A stretch of 23,472 nt of DNA from an uncultured Campylobacter sp. Lineage in GTDB: Bacteria; Campylobacterota; Campylobacteria; Campylobacterales; Campylobacteraceae. Below, in pieces: positions 1 to 6,721 of this stretch. Positions within the stretch are counted from its first letter, which is position 1, and every line of letters starts with the position of its first letter. Below the pieces are notes generated by a model. It saw nothing but the letters and a program-made list of their open reading frames with translations, had not been told where the DNA came from and did no database searches. The translations under genes and the position numbers were made by a program. The DNA lies in the NCBI RefSeq assembly GCF_937981295.1, contig NZ_CALJPC010000097.1:1-23472 (forward strand). Direction: 5' to 3'.

Positions 1-339
1 CTAAACCACACAATGTATGTCACGCTACTACCGAAATCTGTCACGGCGCCGATCGGTATGGGTATCAGCGAAAGCTTAGGCGGCATCGTGACACTAACGG
101 TGGCCTGCATCATCGCTACGGGCATCATCGGTAGCGTATTTGGCGAGGCGCTACTTAAAATTTTTGGCATCAAAAAGGCGATGGCAAAAGGTATCGCCCT
201 AGGCTGCGCGAGCCACGCGATGGGAACGGCGCGCGCTCTTGAGATCGGTGACGTAGAGGGCGCGATGGCGTCTTTAGCAATGGCAGTTACGGGACTTCTT
301 ACCGTCATCGGTGCCGGTATATTTGCACATTTCATCTAA
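1..339 (+). CDS. LrgB/CidB-family inner-membrane protein, 3' part only
   Basis: The frame is open at the left edge, so the first half of the gene lies outside the window and the ATG at 13 is an internal methionine. The visible part has the features of the LrgB family C-terminus: PKSVTAPIGMGIS near the start, a run of hydrophobic segments, and the family's most conserved stretch, GCASHAMGTARALE, about 65-80 residues in. LrgB proteins are polytopic membrane proteins that work with a small LrgA partner; roles proposed for the family include modulation of murein hydrolase export or lysis and transport of small organic acids. LrgA would be expected just upstream. The next gene begins 9 bases after this stop with its own ribosome binding site, so the two are probably co-transcribed. 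The family call is firm; the substrate or function in this organism is unknown. Confidence 0.9.
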   Translation, partial: LNHTMYVTLLPKSVTAPIGMGISESLGGIVTLTVACIIATGIIGSVFGEALLKIFGIKKAMAKGIALGCASHAMGTARALEIGDVEGAMASLAMAVTGLLTVIGAGIFAHFI

Positions 340-348
340 GGAGAAAAT

Positions 349-915
349 ATGATAATCTCGATCGCTAGACAAACGGGCGCAGGCGGGCGCGAAACCGCGC
401 GCAAACTAGCCGAGCGCTTAGGTTACACCTATCTAGCCAAGGCGGATCTGCTCCGCAAAGCAGACGAGCTTGGCTGCTTCGAGCAGATGTATGAGTTCTA
501 CAACGAAATGCCCGTAAATACGCTACTTCAGGCAATATCGCACAACGAGCTAGCCAATGAGCAGAAGCGCGATCGTATTGTAGCAATTTACGAAAAGATC
601 GTCTCGAGCGGCAACGTTATAGTGCTTGGACGCTGCGCGGGGTTTTTCTTGCGCGGACATCCGGATCTGCTGACGGTATTTTTACGCGCGAGCGATGAGT
701 TTAAGCTTGCCAGATTAGAAAAAGAGGGCCATACCGACGCGCGCGAGTATATGGAAAACAGCGACGCAGGCAGGATGAGCTTTCATCAATATTACACCAA
801 CCAAGTCTGGGGTGCGTCCGCAAACTACAATATCTGCATTGATACGTCGTATTGCGGCATCGATAATGCGGTAAATATCATAGAATATCTGGTTAAAAAC
901 CACGATAAAAAGTAA
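349..915 (+). CDS. cytidylate kinase-like family protein
   Basis: A 188-residue protein starting at ATG after GGAG at 341-344. It has the look of the cytidylate kinase-like family (Pfam AAA_26/cytidylate_kin2 type): an N-terminal nucleotide-binding loop SIARQTGAGGRE at residues 4-15, the strand-loop VIVLGRCAGF at 90-99, and the C-terminal region with YYT..WG..ANY and IDTS at about 148-167. These proteins resemble nucleoside-monophosphate kinases, but the physiological substrate of this subfamily is mostly not established, and housekeeping Cmk is usually a different, longer protein. It sits directly behind the LrgB-type gene and is probably in its operon. I do not assign cmk. No signal peptide or membrane segment is visible, so it should be cytoplasmic. 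Confidence 0.85.
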   Translation: MIISIARQTGAGGRETARKLAERLGYTYLAKADLLRKADELGCFEQMYEFYNEMPVNTLLQAISHNELANEQKRDRIVAIYEKIVSSGNVIVLGRCAGFFLRGHPDLLTVFLRASDEFKLARLEKEGHTDAREYMENSDAGRMSFHQYYTNQVWGASANYNICIDTSYCGIDNAVNIIEYLVKNHDKK

Positions 916-1276
916 AATTTGAAACTTTGCGACGGACGCGGTAACGAGGCGACATTGCTGCGACGATGAGGTTATCGGTGGCGATGAAATTATATTGGCA
1001 CGGATCGCTGCGGGCGGCGTGGCATAGTGGCGGCAACGAGATTATGTCGCTGCGGCACCGCTACGGCGAAATTTTATGCTAAGGTTTAGGAAACATGACG
1101 GCAGCAGCGATGCGATCTTGTGCGCGGCAAATTTTCCGTGGTTATCGGCGGCGAATTTCTGGGTGCAAGCGAGCAAATTTACGGGTTTTAGGGTGGCTAT
1201 TCGGGTTTTTGCGGCGGCGTTGGCGCTCAATTTACCTAAATAGGCTAAATTTGACGGCTTTCTTTACGGTACGATT

Positions 1277-1308
1277 TTGAGCAAACTCGGCAAAAAAGGC
1301 TTGCTCAA
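1277..1308. repeat. inverted repeat, possible weak terminator
   Basis: TTGAGCAA (1277-1284) and TTGCTCAA (1301-1308) form a perfect 8-bp stem around a 16-base loop. No T run follows on the plus strand, so termination is only one possibility. Confidence 0.35.
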
Positions 1309-1355
1309 ATTTCAAACCTTTAACGTCAATTTAGCTTTTTTTTAATGCTAAATTT

Positions 1356-1363
1356 TATAAAAT
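1356..1363 (+). promoter_or_regulatory. probable sigma-70 -10 box for the Sel1-repeat gene
   Basis: TATAAAAT lies 31 bases upstream of the ATG and follows a T-rich tract (1336-1343). This is the pattern of epsilonproteobacterial promoters, which depend on a strong extended -10 and periodic T tracts instead of a conserved -35. The AGGAG ribosome binding site at 1382-1386 completes the leader. Confidence 0.5.
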
Positions 1364-1393
1364 ACCGATAAAAATTTTGGCAGGAGTAAATTT

Positions 1394-1969
1394 ATGAAAA
1401 GATTAATCGCGGCGCTCGCCTGCGCTATGGTTTTGTTTGCGGCGGGTGAGGATATAGGGGAGTTGCAAGAAGCGTGCGACGACGGAAATGCAATTAGTTG
1501 CGGTTCCCTCGGGCTTTTATATGATACCGGACAAGGCGTGAGACAAGACTATCAAAAAGCGAGCGAGCTATACTCTAAAGCTTGCGATATGGGAGAGGCA
1601 ATTAGTTGTTCTAATCTCGGGGTTTTATATGTTAACGGACAAGGCGTAAAGCAGGACTATAAAAAAGCGAGCGAACTATTTTCTAAAGCTTGCGATATGG
1701 GAGAGGCAGACAGTTGCCATAATCTCGGGTTTTTATATGCTAACGGACAAGGCGTAAGACAGGACTACGAAAAAGCAAGCGAGCTATACTCTAAAGCTTG
1801 CGATATGGGATATGCAGGCAGTTGCCATAATCTCGGGGTTTTATATTATGATGGTAAGGGCGTAAGGCAAGATAAAGGAGCGGCAAAAGAGTATTTCGGC
1901 AAGGCTTGCGATTTAGGCAATCAGGGCGGTTGCGACAAATATAAAATCCTAAACGAGCAAGGATGGTGA
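1394..1969 (+). CDS. secreted cysteine-rich Sel1-like repeat protein (Hcp-like)
   Basis: A 191-residue protein. Residues 1 to about 19 form a signal peptide (MKRL, then a hydrophobic core ending in AAG), so the product is expected in the periplasm or outside the cell; there is no clear lipobox. The rest is four Sel1-like repeats of 36 residues plus a partial one, each with the core LG.LY..G.GVRQDY.KA.E...KACD.G. Each repeat carries a Cys in KACD and a second one seven to nine residues later (for example AISC, AGSC), the spacing of the Helicobacter cysteine-rich Hcp proteins in which each repeat is closed by a disulfide. The family is often annotated as HcpA-like beta-lactamase, but enzymatic activity is doubtful and protein-protein interaction is the safer guess. 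The gene stands alone with its own promoter. The repeats are nearly identical at DNA level. Confidence 0.9.
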   Translation: MKRLIAALACAMVLFAAGEDIGELQEACDDGNAISCGSLGLLYDTGQGVRQDYQKASELYSKACDMGEAISCSNLGVLYVNGQGVKQDYKKASELFSKACDMGEADSCHNLGFLYANGQGVRQDYEKASELYSKACDMGYAGSCHNLGVLYYDGKGVRQDKGAAKEYFGKACDLGNQGGCDKYKILNEQGW

Positions 1970-1983
1970 GCTAGGCGCGCAAA

Positions 1984-2018
1984 AAGGCGGTAAATCCAGG
2001 TAAATTGAGCCCCGCCTT
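1984..2018 (-). terminator. possible intrinsic terminator, minus strand
   Basis: On the minus strand AAGGCGG (2018-2012) pairs with CCGCCTT (1990-1984), and TTT continues after the stem. The loop is long at 21 bases. It lies downstream of the minus-strand flgG remnant and just past the stop of the plus-strand Sel1 gene, so it may be a leftover of the former flagellar gene. Confidence 0.35.
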
Positions 2019-2216
2019 GACGCCTCAAAAAATCGCGGCGTCTGTAAATTTAGCCCGAATTTTGCTCAAATTTAGCTTTCGCGAGCCGCAGTATAAAATC
2101 ACCGCTCAATTTACCGCTCAAATTTAACTCCCTAACGGCAAAAGCGGGCAAAATTTAAAAAGCCGCCAAACCCGAAATCCGCAAAGTAGTTTCAGGCGCA
2201 GCGGCGTAAATTTAGC

Positions 2217-2399
2217 CTATTTTAGACTATTTACGATCGAGAGCATATCGTCGCTCGTCGTGATCGCCTTTGAGTTGGCTTCATACGCGCGCTGAGCCGT
2301 GATGAGGTCGGTCATATCCTCGACCAGCCGGACGTTACTCATCTCGACGAATCCCTGCCTGATCGTGCCGTGGCTGTCGAGCTCTGCCGTGCCGACTGT
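2217..2399 (-). pseudogene. flgG: flgG remnant: C-terminal end of the distal rod protein
   Basis: Translating the minus strand from 2399 to the TAG at 2219-2217 gives about 60 residues that match the end of FlgG closely: VGTAELDSHGTIRQGF, then VEMSNVRLVEDMTDLI, then AQRAYEANSKAITTSDDML and IVNSLK before the stop. This is the conserved C-terminal D0 helix of the flagellar distal rod protein, which assembles between the proximal rod and the hook. The frame is closed by a TAG at 2402-2400 just upstream. There is no start codon and nothing recognisable of the other roughly 200 residues. It is therefore a fragment left by a deletion or rearrangement, not a functional gene. No other flagellar gene is in the window. 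Confidence 0.85.
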
Positions 2400-2523
2400 G
2401 ACCTAGCTCAGATCCCATTTGGCGAGATGATACAGGGCGAGGGGGTCATATATGTGCAGATCTGCGAGAAATGCGAGGTTTTAGGCGGCTGCTTTCAGTG
2501 CACGTGAGGGTAAAATCAAAATT

Positions 2524-2805
2524 TTAGCTAAAGCGCGTCAAATTGCATTTAAAGATGGATAGAATTATAATGCTGTCCTTTTTGATCTGAAAAGGTACCA
2601 CATAGCTTTTAAAGATCATCTCTCTGACGTCGTTTCTGTTTTGTTTTAAATTTTTTCTAAAGCGATACGGCATAAAGGGGATTTTCTCGATTTCGCTTTT
2701 GAGCTCGCGCATAAAATCATCAGCCCGAACTTCGCTGTGCAAAGCTATAAAATTGGTGATATTTTCGAGTTCGCTCACGAAATTTTCAGAGTATAAAATT
2801 ACCAC
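2524..2805 (-). CDS. ParE/RelE-superfamily toxin
   Basis: A 93-residue basic protein with the pattern of the RelE/ParE toxin fold: a hydrophobic first strand (MVILYSENFVSELENI), a helix-rich middle, a PYRFRKN segment at about residues 46-52, and alternating strands near the C-terminus (YVVPFQIKKDSIIILSIF). Members either cleave ribosome-bound mRNA (RelE) or poison DNA gyrase (ParE). The family-level match does not decide between these, though the segment 'MPYRFRKN...VREMIFKSYVVPFQI' is more ParE-like. Its start overlaps the end of the antitoxin gene by 7 bases, the usual arrangement for translational coupling. The codons are more A/T-rich than in the housekeeping genes here, consistent with acquisition by transfer. 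Confidence 0.85.
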   Translation of the reverse strand: MVILYSENFVSELENITNFIALHSEVRADDFMRELKSEIEKIPFMPYRFRKNLKQNRNDVREMIFKSYVVPFQIKKDSIIILSIFKCNLTRFS

Positions 2806-3026
2806 GCGAGCCCTTTTTCGGCTAGCCTTTCTTTTATCTCATCATCGTTATAAAGCTTTAATTCGCCTTTGTCCGATTGATCTATTATCTCGTCAAGCTT
2901 TTTTTGATCGGATTCGCTTAGCATAGGTTCGTCGCAAACTATAGTCGCCGTCGGATCAAGTAGCAGCAAAGCCTTTATAGCTTTTATGGTGTTATTGTTT
3001 TGTGTCTGTATATTGATCGTCGCCAT
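2799..3026 (-). CDS. antitoxin of the ParE/RelE-type pair
   Basis: A 75-residue acidic protein encoded directly upstream of the toxin and overlapping it. The N-terminus (MATINIQTQNNNTIKAIKAL) resembles a short DNA-binding or dimerisation module; the rest (SESDQKKLDEIIDQSDKGEL...DDEIKERLAEKGLAW) is charged and helical, as expected for a toxin-wrapping tail. The ribosome binding site AAAGGAG lies at 3033-3039, 6 bases upstream of the ATG. Gene order, size and overlap support the antitoxin role more than any motif does. Antitoxins of this sort usually repress their own promoter, and a repeated palindromic word lies upstream. Confidence 0.8.
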   Translation of the reverse strand: MATINIQTQNNNTIKAIKALLLLDPTATIVCDEPMLSESDQKKLDEIIDQSDKGELKLYNDDEIKERLAEKGLAW

Positions 3027-3055
3027 CTTAGCTCCTTTGCGTTTTATTTTACTAA

Positions 3056-3092
3056 AAAATTTTAAAATGCAGCTTTCGTAAAATTTTAAAAT
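3056..3092 (-). promoter_or_regulatory. possible toxin-antitoxin operator: two spaced palindromic repeats
   Basis: The 13-base word AAAATTTTAAAAT occurs at 3056-3068 and again at 3080-3092, 24 bases apart centre to centre, upstream of the antitoxin start at 3026. GCAGC (3069-3073) and GCTGC (3101-3105) also bracket the second copy. Spaced symmetrical sites are typical of autoregulated toxin-antitoxin promoters. AAATTT-type words are common throughout this genome, so this is only suggestive. Confidence 0.35.
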
Positions 3093-3169
3093 AGCTTCAT
3101 GCTGCCTAAATTTGATTAAAAGGAATTTGCGGGTTATTGGCTTGGGTAAAAAAAAGGGACACAGGGCAT

Positions 3170-3203
3170 GGGCTAAATTTTAATTTACAGCCAAATTTAG
3201 CCC
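3170..3203 (-). terminator. hairpin, probable terminator of the DUF2314-ankyrin gene
   Basis: GGGCTAAATTT (3170-3180) and AAATTTAGCCC (3193-3203) form a perfect 11-bp stem with a 12-base loop, 24 bases past the stop of the minus-strand gene. On the minus strand a run of eight T follows at 3155-3148, a little further from the stem than usual. Confidence 0.5.
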
Positions 3204-3227
3204 GCCCGCATAGCTGCCAAACGCTAT

Positions 3228-4079
3228 CTACTCGCTAAGTGCCTCTGCGACGTGATCCCAGCCGAGCGCTCTAGCATAATCAAGCGCGGTTTTGCCGTGG
3301 ATATTTTTAGCGTTTTTATCCGCACCCTTAGCAAGCAAAAGCTCGAGCCTCGTCAGATTGCCCGCGATCACCTCGTGGTGCAGCATCGTGTAGCCCTCAT
3401 CGTCCGTGCGCGTGATCTCGTCCGGATACCCGCGCAAAAACTCCTCGAAATTTTTCTTCGTATTGACGCTCATCGGGTGCTCGGTTAAATTTTGCGGATG
3501 CTCCTGCTGTTCGTACGCCACCAGCACGACGTCAGGATCGCCGAAATTTAACCCCCACGCCTCGTCGTGCTCGGCGCGCTCGCTCTGGCTCATAGCTTTG
3601 CGCATCGCCTGCACGCTAAAGCCGCCGTAGGTCTTGCCATCTATCGCAAACATCCAGTCGCTGATCTGCTCTAGCGGCACCGCGACTTCGTCGCCGTTTT
3701 TGACGCTACTTAGCACGTTCGGGTCGTTTACGAGCACGCCGCAAACGCGCTCGCCGTCAAAATACACGTCGTTTACCCACATATGCTCGACCTCGGTGCT
3801 ACCGTTTAGCTCTTGCGAAAAGGCGACCTTAACGCAGGCAAAGCTAAGCGCAGGGACGATGCGGAGGCGCTCCCAGTACAGCTCGCGCCAGAAGTAGCGA
3901 AAGCTCTTTCGCGCCTGCTCGAATGCTTTTAGCATCGCCTCATCTTCGCCGTCCGCGTAAAACACGGGCTCGCTCTCTTTTGCGTCTTTTGCCGCGGCGT
4001 TTTCATCCTGCGCGTCTTTGCTATCGCTATCTTTCGAGCACGCGTCATCGCCGCCGAATAGTTTTTTAAACAGTCCCAT
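3228..4079 (-). CDS. DUF2314 domain protein with C-terminal ankyrin repeats
   Basis: A 283-residue protein with no signal peptide. Residues 1-40 are a charged, Asp/Lys/Ala-rich tail after MGLFKKLFGG. Residues about 43-180 look like a DUF2314 domain, with EHMWVNDVYFDG (98-109), a G(D/E)xVxVP turn and ISDWMFAIDGK (139-149). HPMSVN follows at 201-206. Residues about 227-283 carry one clear ankyrin repeat (DEGYTMLHHEVIAG, then LELLLAKGADKN) and most of a second (HGKTALDYARALGWDHV). DUF2314 has no established biochemical function; the DUF2314-ankyrin combination occurs in scattered bacterial genomes. Ankyrin repeats suggest protein binding. AAGGGGAG at 4083-4090 is a good ribosome binding site. 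It is transcribed divergently from the unknown gene at 4278. Confidence 0.85.
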   Translation of the reverse strand: MGLFKKLFGGDDACSKDSDSKDAQDENAAAKDAKESEPVFYADGEDEAMLKAFEQARKSFRYFWRELYWERLRIVPALSFACVKVAFSQELNGSTEVEHMWVNDVYFDGERVCGVLVNDPNVLSSVKNGDEVAVPLEQISDWMFAIDGKTYGGFSVQAMRKAMSQSERAEHDEAWGLNFGDPDVVLVAYEQQEHPQNLTEHPMSVNTKKNFEEFLRGYPDEITRTDDEGYTMLHHEVIAGNLTRLELLLAKGADKNAKNIHGKTALDYARALGWDHVAEALSE

Positions 4080-4109
4080 TTGCTCCCCTTAAATTTAGTT
4101 GAGATTCCT

Positions 4110-4115
4110 ATTGTA
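4110..4115 (-). promoter_or_regulatory. possible -10 box for the DUF2314-ankyrin gene
   Basis: On the minus strand TACAAT lies 31 bases upstream of the ATG at 4079, with A/T-rich sequence further upstream. There is no recognisable -35, as is usual in this class. Confidence 0.4.
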
Positions 4116-4242
4116 TTTTAAATTTACTTTCATTTGCCTGATTAAAATAGCGGGCAAAATTTCACCGCGCGAGCCGTATAGCGGAGCGCAGAAGAGCAGG
4201 GTGGTCTTACGGCTTGCGTTCCGCGCCCGCGCAAAAATTAGC

Positions 4243-4248
4243 TATAAT
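4243..4248 (+). promoter_or_regulatory. -10 box deciding the start of the gene at 4278
   Basis: TATAAT, a perfect -10 consensus, followed by AAAGGAG at 4266-4272 and GTG at 4278. A TTG codon in the same frame at 4248 overlaps this box and would lie upstream of any transcript starting from it, so the longer reading is rejected. Confidence 0.55.
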
Positions 4249-4277
4249 TGCGTTTAAATTTAATTAAAGGAGAGGCC

Positions 4278-5336
4278 GTGGGGTTATTTAGCTCAGGAAA
4301 AAAAGCTGAAAAGGCGCAAATTCCAAGCACTTTTGCCGGCAGAGTGGATAAATTTTGGGCGGAATTTAGCGGCGCGATAGATGAGATCAAGGCCGATCTG
4401 GCGGCAAAGGAGTTTAAAAAGGCGATGCAAAAGACCGACGAGAAGCTTCGTATCTGCCTTGCCGAGCCCTATTTTATGACGGGGCTTGCGGGCGATAAGC
4501 TTGATCTGGTGCTAACTCCCGAGGGCATGAGACACCGATTATTTTGGCTAAGCTTTATCAAAAACGCTATGCCTAGGCAGCTTGAATCAAAGATGCTATG
4601 TACGCTCGGAAAGCCGCGTGCGCCGCGAGGTATCGGCGGACTTGAGATGTACGGCACGCGCGTAAACGCCGAGGAGTCGATGATCTACGCGCAGTTTAAC
4701 GAAAGCGACGTGGATATTAAAATTTACAACGAAAACCTAGCGGCTCTACTCGCGCAGGACGAAGGCAAGGCCTATAACCTTAGCTTTATCCTTCTTGACA
4801 ATATGATCGGCGAAACGGCGGTCATAAATACGCTAGGCGAGCTTGAGGTGCTGGCCCAGCTCGAAGAAAACGGCGTGCCGCTAAGCGAATTTGCCGATCT
4901 GATCGATGAGAAATTCGGCGAAAAAGCCGCGCGCGAACCGCTAAAGAATTTTTTCAGCTATGAGATGCAGCCGCGCGGCAGCGGAGTGCGCGAGGACGTG
5001 ATCGTGGGCACCACCTGCCTGCGAAATCTCATAGGCGAGTACCTAGGCGGCAAGCGCGACATCTATAACGAAGCCTTCGAGCTCGGCATCAAATTTTGCT
5101 TTCTGAGCATTGATAACGACGGCGACATGCAGGCGGGCTTTGATCTGCGAAACAAGATCGAGGACGATGAGCTAGAGAGCTGCGGCTCGTTTTTGGAGAT
5201 AATCGGCGGCGCAACCGGGCAGAGGCACGCATACATCGATCTCATCTGCTATGACGAGGAGAGGCTAAAAGAAAAGGTAAGCGAGCTTTGCAAAAAATAC
5301 GGTGCGAATATAGAAATCCACGACTTTAAGCGGTAG
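4278..5336 (+). CDS. protein of unknown function, 352 residues
   Basis: I chose the GTG at 4278 because AAAGGAG sits 5 bases before it and the promoter's -10 overlaps the only upstream alternative. The protein starts MGLFSSGKKAEK, has a helical charged region to about residue 60, then a mixed alpha/beta body, with no signal peptide, membrane segment or catalytic motif that I can name. Two segments look conserved-domain-like: AYNLSFILLDNMIGETAV near the middle, and IIGGATGQRHAYIDLICYDE near the C-terminus. The latter faintly recalls small domains such as DUF695, but not enough for a call. GC content and codon use match the housekeeping genes. It is divergent from the DUF2314-ankyrin gene, whose product also starts MGLF. 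Function unknown. Confidence 0.75.
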   Translation: MGLFSSGKKAEKAQIPSTFAGRVDKFWAEFSGAIDEIKADLAAKEFKKAMQKTDEKLRICLAEPYFMTGLAGDKLDLVLTPEGMRHRLFWLSFIKNAMPRQLESKMLCTLGKPRAPRGIGGLEMYGTRVNAEESMIYAQFNESDVDIKIYNENLAALLAQDEGKAYNLSFILLDNMIGETAVINTLGELEVLAQLEENGVPLSEFADLIDEKFGEKAAREPLKNFFSYEMQPRGSGVREDVIVGTTCLRNLIGEYLGGKRDIYNEAFELGIKFCFLSIDNDGDMQAGFDLRNKIEDDELESCGSFLEIIGGATGQRHAYIDLICYDEERLKEKVSELCKKYGANIEIHDFKR

Positions 5337-5658
5337 CGGCCTCTGTTTTTGCGGCAGATAAATTTGAGATTTTGCGCCATCGCAGAAAATAAATTTTAAA
5401 ATTCTATGCCGCCGCGTAAAATAAATTTAAAATTTGCCGCGCCGCACGCTTTTCGTTCGGTTTTGCCATTTCGCCGACACGCGGTAAAATTGAGCGAGCC
5501 GTGAGCTTGCGATATAAATTTTGGCGATTTAGCAGTAAATTTTAGTAAAATTTGCGAGGTTCGCAGTGCGAATTTACGATGATAAAATTTTGCTTCGGTT
5601 TCAGTACAAAGCGCGCCGATTAAGAAGCTTAGGAAAGATAAAATTTTAAGGGACGAAC
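5337..5658. other. 322-base spacer, nothing recognised
   Basis: A/T-rich runs of AAATTT alternate with GCCGCC-type words. AAAATAAATTT occurs twice about 34 bases apart (near 5385 and 5419), possibly an old duplication. I see no open frame with a ribosome binding site, no RNA gene and no strong hairpin. Confidence 0.5.
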
Positions 5659-6423
5659 ATGAAAATTATCTCGAAATTTAAAGATAATTACGATTTTATG
5701 GTGTCAAAATACGGACTTGACGAGACTTTGGTCTATGACCGCAGAAACTCTACTCTAGTAGGTGCGGACGAGCTATGGAGGCTTGATGAGGGCGATAAAA
5801 AGGTCTTTGAAAGGAAGCTTAGCGGGTACCGCTTTATCCGCGGTAAATTTATAAACTGGAGCAAAACGGACGTAAATAAGCTGCCGCGCCTGCTTCACTC
5901 CGTGATTTTCATCGGCAAAAATTTAGTCCATATTTTCGCCTCTCAAGGTAAAATTTACACAAGCCTAGAGTTTGACGAGACGGAGTTAAGAAGGCAGTAT
6001 CAGAAGGACAGAACTTTGAGCTTTAGCGATGGATTTCGCGTCCATATCGTCTCGTGGCTAAGCAAGATGATCGGCAAGCAGGCTACGCGCGAGGAGATTC
6101 TGCAGCTCGTAGCGCTAGAGGGCGACCGCAAAACGACACTAAAAAATATTGTTCGCGACGATAAAATTATAAGCAAAGATGAAATTTTGAGCGCCCCAAT
6201 CGTATTTTTTAAGCTCACACAGAACATTCACATCGCGGCGATAAATCCACAGCTTAACGCGATGGGGTTTTATCTGGATGCCGACTTTGTCTGGCAAAGC
6301 TTAGTCGAGTTTTTATCCGCCAAAAAGGACGCCTCTGCTCCGGCAGGCACGATACCAAATGATATAAAAATCGCTAGCAAGGGCTTTGACGTAAAGCGCT
6401 CGTTTCGCCCAAAAATGAAATAA
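5659..6423 (+). CDS. conserved hypothetical protein, possibly phage-associated
   Basis: A 254-residue protein starting at ATG 8 bases after AAGGGA. The opening MKIISKFKDNYDFMVSKYG and LVYDRR soon after are of a type I recall in hypothetical proteins of prophages and accessory regions of diverse bacteria, including other Proteobacteria; I cannot name a domain. The body is soluble and mixed alpha/beta, with PIVFFKL and NPQLNAMGFYLDADFVWQ near the C-terminus, followed by a basic tail. No catalytic motif, signal peptide or membrane segment is visible. It stands alone between two spacers and converges on the folP operon. No other phage gene is nearby, so the phage link is weak. Confidence 0.7.
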   Translation: MKIISKFKDNYDFMVSKYGLDETLVYDRRNSTLVGADELWRLDEGDKKVFERKLSGYRFIRGKFINWSKTDVNKLPRLLHSVIFIGKNLVHIFASQGKIYTSLEFDETELRRQYQKDRTLSFSDGFRVHIVSWLSKMIGKQATREEILQLVALEGDRKTTLKNIVRDDKIISKDEILSAPIVFFKLTQNIHIAAINPQLNAMGFYLDADFVWQSLVEFLSAKKDASAPAGTIPNDIKIASKGFDVKRSFRPKMK

Positions 6424-6641
6424 TTCGGTTCGTGCGGCAAATAATCCGTGCAAATCGTCGCCAGAATTTATCCCTCTTTACTTCGCTGTTTTGACGCGCC
6501 TCATAAATCGAGCGAAATTTTATAAATTTTTATAAGTTTCGACGAGCAAGCGCACGAAAGCTTAGGCACAAAATAAAATGTGGATAAAATTCCGCAAAAG
6601 CTCTTTCGCAAAATTTTAAAAGAATTAAAATATTTCCTTGA

Positions 6642-6672
6642 GGAATTTTAGAATTCCGCATAAGGCGGATTC
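6642..6672. terminator. overlapping hairpins between convergent genes, possible bidirectional terminator
   Basis: GGAATT (6642-6647) pairs with AATTCC (6652-6657). An alternative stem pairs GAATTCCGC (6651-6659) with GCGGATTC (6665-6672), with one bulged base. The region lies between the stop at 6423 and the folP stop at 6722 in A/T-rich sequence. No clean T tract follows on either strand. Confidence 0.3.
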
Positions 6673-6721
6673 GTAAAAATTTAGTGAAAAATATGAAATT
6701 TCACGAAAATTCCACAAAATT

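Larger units (their letters stand above)
916..1393 (+). other. 478-base spacer without a recognisable gene
   Basis: The first 300 bases are rich in GCG/GGC/GAT words and look like drifted sequence. Short open frames exist on both strands, but none has a ribosome binding site or a family-like translation. The right part is A/T-rich and holds an inverted repeat (1277-1308) and the likely promoter of the next gene. Confidence 0.6.

Noticed and set aside
1095..1280. Possible small basic protein upstream of the Sel1-repeat gene
   Set aside because: Arg-rich translation of a GC-rich spacer, no ribosome binding site, and opposite frames are open as well, as expected by chance here.
2400..2507. Plus-strand frame ending in ICEKCEVLGGCFQCT with two cysteine pairs, next to the flgG remnant
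   Set aside because: About 38 residues, no ribosome binding site, no recognised family, and it overlaps the break of the flgG fragment on the other strand. The minus-strand reading here (LALYHLAKW) could equally be drifted FlgG. Neither can be supported.
4248..4277. Longer start (TTG 4248) for the unknown 352-residue gene
   Set aside because: It overlaps a perfect TATAAT and has no ribosome binding site, whereas GTG 4278 follows AAAGGAG at normal spacing.
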